Assembly: GCA_031411995.1 (NCBI GenBank)
Contig: JANOCD010000050.1
Location: forward strand, 19,033-83,032
Reading direction: 5' to 3'
DNA from: Rudanella sp031411995
GTDB taxonomy: Bacteria > Bacteroidota > Bacteroidia > Cytophagales > Spirosomataceae
Length of the DNA: 64,000 nt
The notes beneath the pieces are model-generated. The model ran no database searches. It saw only the letters and a list, made by a program, of their open reading frames with translations, and was not told the origin of the DNA. This document shows, piece after piece, positions 9,067 through 16,260 of the stretch. The stretch's first letter is position 1. Each line of letters opens with the position of its first letter. A program made the position numbers and the translations under genes.

Positions 9067-9870
9067 ATGACTGGCTCATCAACAACCACCCCTGAAGAAA
9101 AGCCAAAAGAGGCTTATGACATCATGCAAGAACAAGTCGAAACTGGTTTGAAAGAACATTACCGGTCAGACTTGGGATTATTTTTGTCTTCCTTGTCGGC
9201 AGGTTTGGAAGTAGGATTCAGCATTTTAATAATCGGGGTTATCTATGCACTTTTCAAAAATGAATCAACTGACGCTCAACTGGCTGTGATGATGGCCCTG
9301 GTCTATCCGATCGGGTATATTTTTGTTATTATCGGCAGGTCCGAGTTGTTTACCGAACATACTACACTGGCCACCCTACCCGTGATGAACGGTCAGGCCA
9401 CGTTGGGCAGTTTAGCCAAACTCTGGCTCATTGTTTACGTCGGTAACCTTACCGGGGGTTATATCTTCGGTAGCATTTTGCTGGTTTACAACGGCGAAAT
9501 GCACCTGATCGGGAAAGATTTTTTTCATTTTGTATCGAAAAAAATGCTCGATTACAGCGTAAGTGCCACGTTAGTCAGCAGTATCATGGCAGGCTGGCTG
9601 ATGGGAATGCTTTCATGGTTGCTGAGTTCAGCACAGGATACTTTTAGCCGGGTATTGATGATTTTTTTGGTAACCTTCATAATAAGCATTGCCGGGTTAC
9701 ACCATTGTATAGTGGGTTCCATAGAAGTATTCGTGGCTTTTTTTTCCGAAGCCGATCAAATGAGCCTAATTCAGTTTCTCAAATTTCAGGGACTGGCTAC
9801 ACTTGGTAATATTATTGGTGGCGTGTTTTTGGTGGCTATTGTAAAATATGCCCATAGCAGGCGGAAATAG
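9067..9870 (+). CDS. Formate/nitrite transporter (FNT) family channel
   Basis: 267 residues from the ATG at 9067; an in-frame TTG at 9040 would add nine residues and is less likely. Six membrane segments are visible, starting at LFLSSLSAGLEVGFSILI. FNT landmarks: the GRSELFTEHT loop after the second span and the GLHHCIVGSIE motif around the pore histidine. The N-terminus is long and charged (EEKPKEAYDIMQEQ), as in the YfdC-like branch rather than FocA or NirC. By family it moves small monovalent anions (formate, nitrite, possibly others) across the inner membrane as a pentamer; the substrate here is unknown. It stands alone between a fasciclin relic and an ArsR-type gene. Confidence 0.88.
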   Translation: MTGSSTTTPEEKPKEAYDIMQEQVETGLKEHYRSDLGLFLSSLSAGLEVGFSILIIGVIYALFKNESTDAQLAVMMALVYPIGYIFVIIGRSELFTEHTTLATLPVMNGQATLGSLAKLWLIVYVGNLTGGYIFGSILLVYNGEMHLIGKDFFHFVSKKMLDYSVSATLVSSIMAGWLMGMLSWLLSSAQDTFSRVLMIFLVTFIISIAGLHHCIVGSIEVFVAFFSEADQMSLIQFLKFQGLATLGNIIGGVFLVAIVKYAHSRRK

Positions 9871-10336
9871 TTTTTTGCTTTTCCAGTTTCCTGGTTTGAG
9901 GGCGGGCAATAATCCGACTTTTAAGACGCCATACATCAATAATGGGCTAGCCATTTCGATTGCTATTTGTTGCCAATTAGTCCCACGAATGAAAAAGGGT
10001 GCACGATTCAAGCAGCCCAATAGGAATGCAAAGAGCTGAAGAAACGGGACTACGGCGAAGATTTGACGTTATGGTTATCTAATTTCTAATATCTCCTTCC
10101 AAACCGTCGTTTACCTCGGCGACATCCATTGTCGCTTGTATTTCCAGCTTGGATCATAGCGTTACACAGTTATCCCTATCCTTGGCCATTTTGCCAGCAG
10201 AAACTGGCGGCACTATCTTGCCCTCATGCAACCACACCCGATGATTTCAAACATGGCAGTTATATAATTGAGCCTATGAAACCCAAAGTGGCCAGAAGAC
10301 TCGTTAAACTCATTATGATAATAAACGCTCTTTCTC
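9871..10336. other. Gap with a short orphan coding tail
   Basis: No complete gene. At 10024-10089 (plus) a frame reads KELKKRDYGEDLTLWLSNF and stops with TAA; an upstream TAG at 10021 closes it. The composition looks like the C-terminal tail of a lost gene, but I do not recognise the family. The 3' part, up to 10336, is the likely control region of the ArsR-type gene. Confidence 0.35.
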
Positions 10337-10636
10337 ATGGATGAAACAAGAATTAACCAGACGGCTGAATTACTCAAAGTAATAGCTAGCCCTATCCGTT
10401 TAAAGATCATACTACTATTGGCCATCCAAGGGCCTTGCAAGGTCTCCGGTATCCAAGACCAATTATTATTGGAGCAGTCGTTGCTCTCCCATCATCTGAT
10501 TAAACTCAAAGATAAAGGCGTTCTGATTTGCCAGCGCAAAGGCAAAGAGATACACTATGAAGTACATAGTTCATTGTTGAAAGAACTGACCAATTTACTT
10601 TCTGAGCGGGTTAGCAATGAGCTGGTGATGGCGTAA
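10337..10636 (+). CDS. ArsR-family winged-helix transcriptional regulator
   Basis: 99 residues, typical for the family. The N-terminus ELLKVIASPIRLKIILLLA matches the ArsR opening helix, followed by the recognition helix LEQSLLSHHLIKLKDKGVL and the wing KGKEIHYEVH. The metal-binding ELCVCDL motif of arsenic sensors is absent (the equivalent region reads GPCKVSGIQDQL), leaving one Cys, so sensing may be non-metal or use other residues. The gene is preceded by a decayed region and followed within 20 bp by a strong terminator, so it is monocistronic. The closest complete neighbour is the FNT channel 466 bp upstream, a plausible but unproven target. Confidence 0.88.
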   Translation: MDETRINQTAELLKVIASPIRLKIILLLAIQGPCKVSGIQDQLLLEQSLLSHHLIKLKDKGVLICQRKGKEIHYEVHSSLLKELTNLLSERVSNELVMA

Positions 10637-10655
10637 TGGTTTTCCCAAACTTTGA

Positions 10656-10690
10656 CAAAAAGCCCTGTACTCCTTGTGCAGGGCTTTTTG
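10656..10690 (+). terminator. Strong terminator hairpin after the ArsR-type gene
   Basis: Perfect 12-bp stem CAAAAAGCCCTG / CAGGGCTTTTTG (10656-10667 with 10679-10690), 11-base loop, ending in T-rich sequence. The A-run on the other side would let it work in both directions. Confidence 0.85.
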
Positions 10691-10729
10691 TATTGTCAAC
10701 ACGTTTAAATTGTAACTTGCCAACGAACA

Positions 10730-11119
10730 GTGACCCGTTATTTTGGGAAGAAGCTATCTGCAAAACGAGACATTGGGCAGGTTTGCGTGGGTGTGAACTA
10801 CGCAGTCGCGCCCTGGTATAAGCAATTTTGCAAATCGGTGGCGGTTTGTTCGGGGGCTGCACGAGTGGCCACTGAACAAATTTCGGATCAGCTATACCCT
10901 AATCCGGCCGGTCGTCAGTTCACGTTTGTGCCGGGGCATGATGTCCAGTCGGTGCGGGTGGTCGATATGCAGGGCCGCGAACGGGCCGTGTTGGGGGCAG
11001 CCAAACAGGGGCAATCCATCAGCTTTGGCGAACAATTACCGACGGGTCATTACCTGCTTCATATTCAGGTGGATGCCACGCAGCAACGGACCCTGAAATT
11101 GTTGAAAATTGGGGAGTAA
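10730..11119 (+). CDS. Fragment carrying a type-A T9SS sorting domain
   Basis: The last 75 residues form a T9SS type-A C-terminal sorting domain: DQLYPNPAGRQFTFVPGH, VRVVDMQGRE, then LPTGHYLLHIQVD and the basic tail LKLLKIGE. Such domains sit at the end of large secreted proteins, but here only about 50 ill-defined residues precede it. There is no signal peptide, and the frame is closed by a stop at 10706-10708, so only GTG starts are available (10730 the first). This is most likely the surviving 3' end of a deleted T9SS cargo gene rather than a working protein. A terminator lies directly upstream, so transcription is also doubtful. Confidence 0.5.
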   Translation: MTRYFGKKLSAKRDIGQVCVGVNYAVAPWYKQFCKSVAVCSGAARVATEQISDQLYPNPAGRQFTFVPGHDVQSVRVVDMQGRERAVLGAAKQGQSISFGEQLPTGHYLLHIQVDATQQRTLKLLKIGE

Positions 11120-11176
11120 TCACTAAATACAGGGCAACCCGGCTAAACGAAATGGTGCCGAAGTAGTTGTAAGGAA

Positions 11177-11209
11177 GGAACGCTTCTCAATTTTCGAGGG
11201 GAGCGTTCC
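11177..11209 (+). terminator. Hairpin between the sorting-domain fragment and the DUF427 gene
   Basis: Stem GGAACGCT / AGCGTTCC (11177-11184 with 11202-11209), extendable with mismatches, 17-base loop. Only a weak T-run follows (TTCT), so its role as terminator is uncertain. Confidence 0.4.
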
Positions 11210-11226
11210 CTTCTAAAACACAAACT

Positions 11227-11508
11227 ATGAAAGCGATCTGGAACGGTCAGACAATTGCCGAAAGCGACAACACCGTGATTGTTGAGAACAATCATTATTT
11301 CCCGAAAGACTCCGTTAAGGCCGACTTCCTTACCGATAGCAAAACGAACACAAATTGCCCCTGGAAAGGCTTGGCTTCTTATTATTCGCTGACCGTGGAT
11401 GGGCAGACAAACACCGATGCAGCCTGGTATTATGCCGACCCTAAACCAGCCGCCAGCCAGATCAGGGATCATGTAGCCTTCTGGAAAGGTGTTAAAATAG
11501 TCAGCTAA
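11227..11508 (+). CDS. DUF427 domain protein
   Basis: 93 residues, the normal length of a stand-alone DUF427 protein. Landmarks: MKAIWNGQTIAESDNTVIVE, NHYFPKDSV, the CPWKGLASYY motif and NTDAAWYYADPKP, ending in HVAFWKGVKI. It is a small cytoplasmic beta-rich protein of unknown biochemical role. It is monocistronic and converges tail to tail with the next leftward gene with no gap, since the two stop codons abut at 11508/11509. Confidence 0.9.
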   Translation: MKAIWNGQTIAESDNTVIVENNHYFPKDSVKADFLTDSKTNTNCPWKGLASYYSLTVDGQTNTDAAWYYADPKPAASQIRDHVAFWKGVKIVS

Positions 11509-12777
11509 CTACGTTTTTCGTTTCTTTTTTCGGGCCGACGGAAATAGCACGTTATTCAGAATGAGCCGGTAGCCGGGTGAGTGGGGATGGAGGTTCAAAT
11601 CGGTAGGGGTGCGGAAATTATTGCCCCGCATTCCTTCGGGATCGTGGCCCCCGTAGAACGTCCATTGCCCCCGGCCCAATTCGCCATAGAGATACCGGTC
11701 AGAGGTTTTCCCTTCGCCCATCACCAGCACATTGGGTTTCACAGCTCCTTTGCGAAAGGCAGTTGTCTGGCCAAAAAACTCCTTGATGATCGTCTGGTGA
11801 TTTTGGGTAAGCATGGCCGGAATCACATCCCACTTGGCCGAAAAATTGAACAACTCAAAGAAAGTCCCCGGTTGGTCGTAGCCGCGCCCCACTGAGGAAT
11901 TGATATCCGAAAAACTCGAAAAACCCCGATAACCGCCATCTCCTTCGAGGTTGAAATTGTAGAACGCCACGGTCTTACTAAAATCGAGTTTAGACTGGGC
12001 TTCGGGGTCGGAGGAATCCCCGTCGAAACTGCTACCCACAATATCGACCCCCTCGGCGGCCAACGCAATATCAAATGTTTCGGCTCCCGAACACATGGCA
12101 AACAGGTAGCCTCCACCTGCCAGAAATTCTTTAATTTTTTTGGCTACGGCCAATTTCATTTGCGATACTTTAGGGAAGCCATACTTACTCGCAATAGTCT
12201 CTTGTGCCTTAATGTCTTCCGCCGACATTCGGTGCAGGTTACGGCCAAATTGACCCGTAAAATCCTCGTGATGCAGGTGCAGCCAATCATATTTGGGCAA
12301 GTCACCCTTCAAAATCTCTTCGTCATACACCACTTCATACGGAATCTCGGCATAATTCAGCACCATCAATACGGCATCGGTATTTTCAAATTCTGCGGTG
12401 CTGACCTTAATAGGGGAATAAACCACGATTTTGGCCGCTTTTACCAGTTTCACCACATCGGCATTAAGATCGGGATTGGCCAATTGCTGCCGAATCTGGG
12501 CGGCTTCGGCATCCGAAATCACCACGGAGGTTACGCCCCGAACCCGGCATTCGGTGTCAAAGGCGGTCGTATAAGGCAGCATAAAACTGCCCCCTCTGTA
12601 ATTGAGCAGCCATTCGACCTCTGCGTCGACTTTCAATACGGCGTAGGCAATGCCATAGGCTTTGAGATGGTTGGCCTGTTGCTCGTCCATCGGAATCAGG
12701 ATCGACCGTGCCCAACTTAGGATTGGACAGAACAGGAGCAAAAGGCAGAGTAACACCGGGGCGAACGTGCGGTTCAT
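11509..12777 (-). CDS. Secreted conserved Bacteroidota protein (family usually labelled asparagine synthetase B)
   Basis: 422 residues with a signal peptide (1-23, ending SWARS). Characteristic blocks: ILIPMDEQQANHLKAYGIAY, EVEWLLNYRGGSFML, PKYDWLHLHHEDFTGQFG, GGGYLFAMCSGAETFDIAL, LTQNHQTIIKEFFGQTTAF and TFYGGHDPEGM, with a basic C-terminus (KKKRKT). I recognise this as a widespread Bacteroidota family that databases often call asparagine synthetase B. It lacks the N-terminal Cys glutaminase and the ATP-pyrophosphatase loop of true AsnB and is exported, so that name is almost certainly wrong. The AMCSGAETFDIALA stretch recalls a class I glutamine-amidotransferase-like fold. True function unknown; periplasmic or surface location is inferred. 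Confidence 0.8.
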   Translation of the reverse strand: MNRTFAPVLLCLLLLFCPILSWARSILIPMDEQQANHLKAYGIAYAVLKVDAEVEWLLNYRGGSFMLPYTTAFDTECRVRGVTSVVISDAEAAQIRQQLANPDLNADVVKLVKAAKIVVYSPIKVSTAEFENTDAVLMVLNYAEIPYEVVYDEEILKGDLPKYDWLHLHHEDFTGQFGRNLHRMSAEDIKAQETIASKYGFPKVSQMKLAVAKKIKEFLAGGGYLFAMCSGAETFDIALAAEGVDIVGSSFDGDSSDPEAQSKLDFSKTVAFYNFNLEGDGGYRGFSSFSDINSSVGRGYDQPGTFFELFNFSAKWDVIPAMLTQNHQTIIKEFFGQTTAFRKGAVKPNVLVMGEGKTSDRYLYGELGRGQWTFYGGHDPEGMRGNNFRTPTDLNLHPHSPGYRLILNNVLFPSARKKKRKT

Positions 12778-12868
12778 GGCAAGGTGCGTTTTAAGATCAA
12801 AACCACTGAGACAGTGGCTTCTACCCTTTAAGCTCTACTTGCCCCCTATTGTTTAGCCAACGGACCAA

Positions 12869-13282
12869 TTACTTTAGCACCTTGTCAACATACTTCACAT
12901 CGACAATGTCCTTACTGTTGCCCCATTCGGCGTAGATATACGTAACGATCTCCGCAATTTCGAGATTGCTGAGGTGCATTTGAGCGGGCATCGGGCGATT
13001 ATATCGCTTGCCGTTCACCAAAATGGGTCCCTGCTGCCCGTGCCGGATGATGTGAATGATACTGTCTTTTTTGGCTAAATAATCAGACCCGGCAATGGGC
13101 GGGTATAACGCAGCTAAGCCCTTCCCATCGCGCTGATGGCAGTTGGCGCAGTTGACCTGATACTTCAAAATACCTTCAGTGATATACTTCTGTCGCTTGA
13201 TCTCTTCCTGACTTTGGCAGGAGCTTAGTAAAAGTGCCGAAGCCACAACAAACGCAACGAGCGCGACTATTTTTTTGATCAT
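12869..13282 (-). CDS. Lipoprotein c-type cytochrome
   Basis: 137 residues. A lipoprotein signal (LLLSSCQSQ) is followed by one class-I cytochrome c domain: the haem site CANCH (residues about 45-49), HQRDGKGLAALYPPIAGSDYL, and the likely axial Met in NRPMPAQMHLS. By family it carries electrons at the periplasmic face of the inner membrane. Its ATG overlaps the stop of the upstream SCO-type gene (ATGA, 13279-13282), so both are translated together, which fits a role near a cytochrome oxidase or another respiratory enzyme. Confidence 0.92.
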   Translation of the reverse strand: MIKKIVALVAFVVASALLLSSCQSQEEIKRQKYITEGILKYQVNCANCHQRDGKGLAALYPPIAGSDYLAKKDSIIHIIRHGQQGPILVNGKRYNRPMPAQMHLSNLEIAEIVTYIYAEWGNSKDIVDVKYVDKVLK

Positions 13283-13938
13283 TTCGATTCGGCCAGCAAC
13301 CTATCCATGTCAGCCATTAGTTTATCGACTCCGTCAACGGTTGTTCCGTCGTAGATGCCCCGAATATGTTTTTGAGCATCCACCAAAATAAAAGCACCGC
13401 TGTGAACCACGCCCCCCGGTGCGGAGGCATCTTCGGCAGCACTCACCATGTAGCTGTTCTGGCCAATGTCATAAATCTGCTCTTTATCGCCCGTTACAAA
13501 CAACCATTGCCGCCCTTCAACACCCAGATTCTGCGCAAACTCCTTCAACACCGCCACCGAATCGTGGGTAGGGTCGATGGTGTGCGAAAGCAGCATCACG
13601 TTTGGGTTCCCCTTGAATTGCTCATACACGCGCTTCAACTGGGTTTTCATTTTGGGGCAGATGGTGGGGCAGGTCGTGAAAAAGAAATCGGCCACATAGA
13701 TTTTCCCTTTCAGCGTTTGGGCCGAAACCGTATCACCATACTGACTCACAAACCGAAAATCGGGAATGGCATGATCCACCGAATCCGTAACGGTTTTGCC
13801 ATTCACAGTTTTTGTAAGGGCTTCTTTCTGGCCCAGAATGGGTAGGCGAGCATTGGATTGGCAAGAGGCTAATCCAATCAGGAACACAACTACCAGAAGC
13901 AGTTGTGAGTTACTTAACTCCCAAAAACTGTTTCGCAT
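13279..13938 (-). CDS. SCO1/SenC-family copper-binding lipoprotein
   Basis: 219 residues from the ATG at 13938, giving a clean lipoprotein signal (LLLVVVFLIGLASC). The thioredoxin-like SCO fold is shown by FFTTCPTICPKMKTQL with the CxxxC copper site and by the distal histidine in GVVHSGAFILVD. SCO proteins deliver copper to, or keep reduced, the CuA site of cytochrome oxidase. The start lies 29 bp inside the upstream lipoprotein gene, while the stop overlaps the cytochrome c start, so three genes form one tight leftward operon. A longer start at 13971 would deepen the overlap and is less likely. Confidence 0.9.
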   Translation of the reverse strand: MRNSFWELSNSQLLLVVVFLIGLASCQSNARLPILGQKEALTKTVNGKTVTDSVDHAIPDFRFVSQYGDTVSAQTLKGKIYVADFFFTTCPTICPKMKTQLKRVYEQFKGNPNVMLLSHTIDPTHDSVAVLKEFAQNLGVEGRQWLFVTGDKEQIYDIGQNSYMVSAAEDASAPGGVVHSGAFILVDAQKHIRGIYDGTTVDGVDKLMADMDRLLAESK

Positions 13939-14368
13939 CGGCAATGCTACTATTGATTTTTTTCTGAACATCCGCTATTTTTTGCTTCTCAGCATCTAGG
14001 TATTGTATGGCCTGTTCCGGTTTGAGCGTGGCCAGGGTATCGCCTTTATAGTTACTCATCCAGTCCATCATCAGGCTATCTGCTTCGGCCAACCGGCGAT
14101 TCAGTCGCATAGCCTGTTCTTTGTCTTCGTCGGTGCGCAGGGTAGCCGATGGAGTATTCTGCCCTGCGGAGGCACTGTCGGTGGCAGCTATTCGCTGCTT
14201 CAACTGCTTTTGCAACTTCATAATGTCGCTAACGCGGGGCATCACCTCATCATGAATCTTAAAGACCTCGGCTTCGGCAGTTTTAACAGCATCACCCTGT
14301 CCACTTTTCTGGCAGGAAACAAAAAACAACAGACTTAACGCTACGGGTAAAAGGTGTTTATGAATCAT
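13910..14368 (-). CDS. Small helical lipoprotein (labelled viral A-type inclusion protein in Bacteroidota)
   Basis: 152 residues from the ATG at 14368. Lipoprotein signal HLLPVALSLLFFVSC, then an almost wholly helical, coiled-coil-prone chain: KIHDEVMPRVSDIMKLQKQL, a Ser/Thr-rich linker, RLNRRLAEADSLMMDWMSNY and a C-terminal helix rich in Lys/Gln. I recognise it as a conserved Bacteroidota lipoprotein that databases label viral A-type inclusion protein, a name without functional meaning. It is the first gene of the SCO/cytochrome c operon, suggesting a scaffold or assembly role for a respiratory enzyme. That link is inferred from context only. Confidence 0.75.
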   Translation of the reverse strand: MIHKHLLPVALSLLFFVSCQKSGQGDAVKTAEAEVFKIHDEVMPRVSDIMKLQKQLKQRIAATDSASAGQNTPSATLRTDEDKEQAMRLNRRLAEADSLMMDWMSNYKGDTLATLKPEQAIQYLDAEKQKIADVQKKINSSIADAKQFLGVK

Positions 14369-14392
14369 TGGTTTGTTAAAAAAGGGTCTCAA

Positions 14393-14509
14393 CGCTTACG
14401 CTGTTTCATTGGCTCTGCCGTTTCAAGTTTCATGCTATGCTGTTTCAGGTTTAATGGCAGCGTAAGCAATGAAACGGCAGAGCCAATGAAACAGCATAGC
14501 ATGAAACTT
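14393..14509. repeat. Composite inverted-repeat element with three segments each re-inverted in the same order
   Basis: Three segments, C (14394-14403, GCTTACGCTG), A (14401-14425) and B (14425-14447), are followed after about ten bases by their exact reverse complements in the same order: C' (14458-14467), A' (14470-14494) and B' (14487-14509). A/A' is 25 bp perfect and B/B' 23 bp perfect. A normal hairpin would need the order reversed, so A:A' and B:B' pairing exclude each other or form a pseudoknot. The word GTTTCA occurs four times in the left half. The element fills the gap between recN and the cytochrome operon, both leftward, so it may end recN transcripts or lie in the leader of the lipoprotein gene. 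Confidence 0.85.
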
Positions 14510-14518
14510 AAAACAAAG

Positions 14519-16192
14519 TTACTTTGCCACCGCCATTTTGCCCTGTTTCAGGATTTCGCGGGCATTCTTGACCGTATTGGCCGATGGATTCTTGCCGCCA
14601 ATCATCTGAGCAATTTCCGTTACCCGCTCATCGAACGTGAGTTGGCGTATCCGGCTTACGGTTCGGTCGGCGGAGTGGTCTTTGTATACGAAATAATGGC
14701 GGGTTCCCTGGGCGGCAATTTGAGGCAGGTGCGTGATGGCAATGATCTGGTGGTTATGCGCCATATCTTTCATCATATTGCCCATTCTAATCGCAATTTC
14801 ACCCGATACGCCCGTGTCGATCTCATCGAAGATGATCGTTGGCAGCGACCGCTTGCTGGCCAGAATGTATTTAATGGCTAACATCAATCGCGAAAACTCA
14901 CCACCCGAGGCCACATTTTTCAATTGTTGGGGCTTGATACCCTTGTTCGCGCTGAACATGAATGTGACTGTATCAATGCCTGTTGCCGATGGCTTGCCCG
15001 TTTCCGAGCCAATCCGTAGTGAAGCATTGGGCATACCAAGGTCATGAAGCAAGGCACCAATTTCACCCTCAATGTCGGGCAACACTGCCCGGCGGGTTTC
15101 AGAAAGTAGTTCGGCACTGTGCATCATTTTGGCGCGGGCTTCGGTGGCAGCCTGTTCGGCAGCAGCCATTTCCTCGTCCATGTTCTCCACCTTGCTCACT
15201 TTTTGCTGCAACTCGGCCTGCAAACTCAGCAACGCCCCCACCGACGAAACAGCATGTTTTTTGAATAGTTGATAGAGCACATTGAGTCGTTCCCGAACTT
15301 TCTCGGCCCGGCTCTCGTCGGTTTCCACAGAGTCTTGTTCCGTGCTGATTTCATCGACCAAATCGCGCAACTCGATCAGGGTGCTTTGGGCACGTTCCTG
15401 CAACCCGGCATATTGCCCCGACAATTTACTGATCGCTGTCAGGGTACTCACCGCCCCTTTCAGCAGCGACACCACCGACTGTTCGGGGTTGTCTAAATAA
15501 TCGACAGCCAGTTGAAGTTTCTCACGAATTTCTTCGGCATTTTCCAGCACGTTCAACTCGTCTTCCAACTGCTCCTGCTCGCCTTCCAGCAATTGGGTTT
15601 TGGCTAATTCGCGATACAAAAAGTTATTATAATCAAACTCTTTACGCATAGCCGAAGCCTCTGAGCGGAGCTTGTCAAGGGCCGTTTTCTTAACACGATG
15701 GGCTTGATAATCAGACGAATAGTCACGCAACAGGTTTTCATCCTGAGCGTATACATCAACAATCTGAAGCTGGTATTCGTTGGAGCCAAGCAGAACGGAG
15801 TCGTGCTGAGAGTGAACGTCCATCAACTGGCTCGTTACCCGCCGGAGGCTCTCCAGATTCACGGGGGTATCGTTCACAAAAGCCCGACTTTTACCACTGG
15901 GGCTAATTTCCCGGCGCACCAGGCAAGTGCTCGAATAGTCTAATTCTTCGTCCTCGAACAGTTGTTCGATAAAGTACCCCGACACATCGAATGTACCCTC
16001 GATCACACATTTAAGACTGGGGTCATACAGCACTTTGGTGTCGGCCCGGTTTCCGAGCAGCAACCCGATAGCCCCCAGCATAATGGATTTTCCGGCCCCG
16101 GTTTCGCCCGTCACGATGTTTAATTCGGCATCGGGGGTTAGTTCGAGTTGCTCAATAAGGGCGTAATTCTTGATCAGTAAATGCGATAGCAT
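14519..16192 (-). CDS. recN: DNA repair ATPase RecN
   Basis: 557 residues, normal for RecN. SMC-like architecture: N-terminal LSHLLIKNYALIEQLEL and Walker A GETGAGKS (residues 29-36), a long coiled coil with QHDSVLLGSNEYQ, and C-terminal FMFSANKGIKPQQLKNVASG, signature GGEFSRLMLAIKYILAS, Walker B PTIIFDEIDTGVSGEIA and the ITHLPQIAAQGTRHYFV motif. It organises chromosome strands during recombinational repair of double-strand breaks in the cytoplasm. It is encoded just downstream of porD and upstream of the composite repeat. Confidence 0.97.
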   Translation of the reverse strand: MLSHLLIKNYALIEQLELTPDAELNIVTGETGAGKSIMLGAIGLLLGNRADTKVLYDPSLKCVIEGTFDVSGYFIEQLFEDEELDYSSTCLVRREISPSGKSRAFVNDTPVNLESLRRVTSQLMDVHSQHDSVLLGSNEYQLQIVDVYAQDENLLRDYSSDYQAHRVKKTALDKLRSEASAMRKEFDYNNFLYRELAKTQLLEGEQEQLEDELNVLENAEEIREKLQLAVDYLDNPEQSVVSLLKGAVSTLTAISKLSGQYAGLQERAQSTLIELRDLVDEISTEQDSVETDESRAEKVRERLNVLYQLFKKHAVSSVGALLSLQAELQQKVSKVENMDEEMAAAEQAATEARAKMMHSAELLSETRRAVLPDIEGEIGALLHDLGMPNASLRIGSETGKPSATGIDTVTFMFSANKGIKPQQLKNVASGGEFSRLMLAIKYILASKRSLPTIIFDEIDTGVSGEIAIRMGNMMKDMAHNHQIIAITHLPQIAAQGTRHYFVYKDHSADRTVSRIRQLTFDERVTEIAQMIGGKNPSANTVKNAREILKQGKMAVAK

Positions 16193-16220
16193 AACAGTGA
16201 ACAGTCAACAGCGAGCAGTC
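16193..16220. repeat. Four tandem 7-bp words upstream of recN
   Basis: AACAGTG, AACAGTC, AACAGCG and AGCAGTC follow each other without gaps directly after the recN start codon (leftward gene), and the related word AACAGTG recurs at 16236-16242. The words share the frame AxCAGtx. They lie where the recN leader should be. Confidence 0.6.
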
Positions 16221-16260
16221 CCGGTGGGGAACCCCAACAGTGTTTTTCAGTGAAAAGCGA

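Noticed and set aside
11509..12777. True asparagine synthetase
   Set aside because: Signal peptide present and neither the glutaminase Cys nor the ATP-binding loop of AsnB is found.
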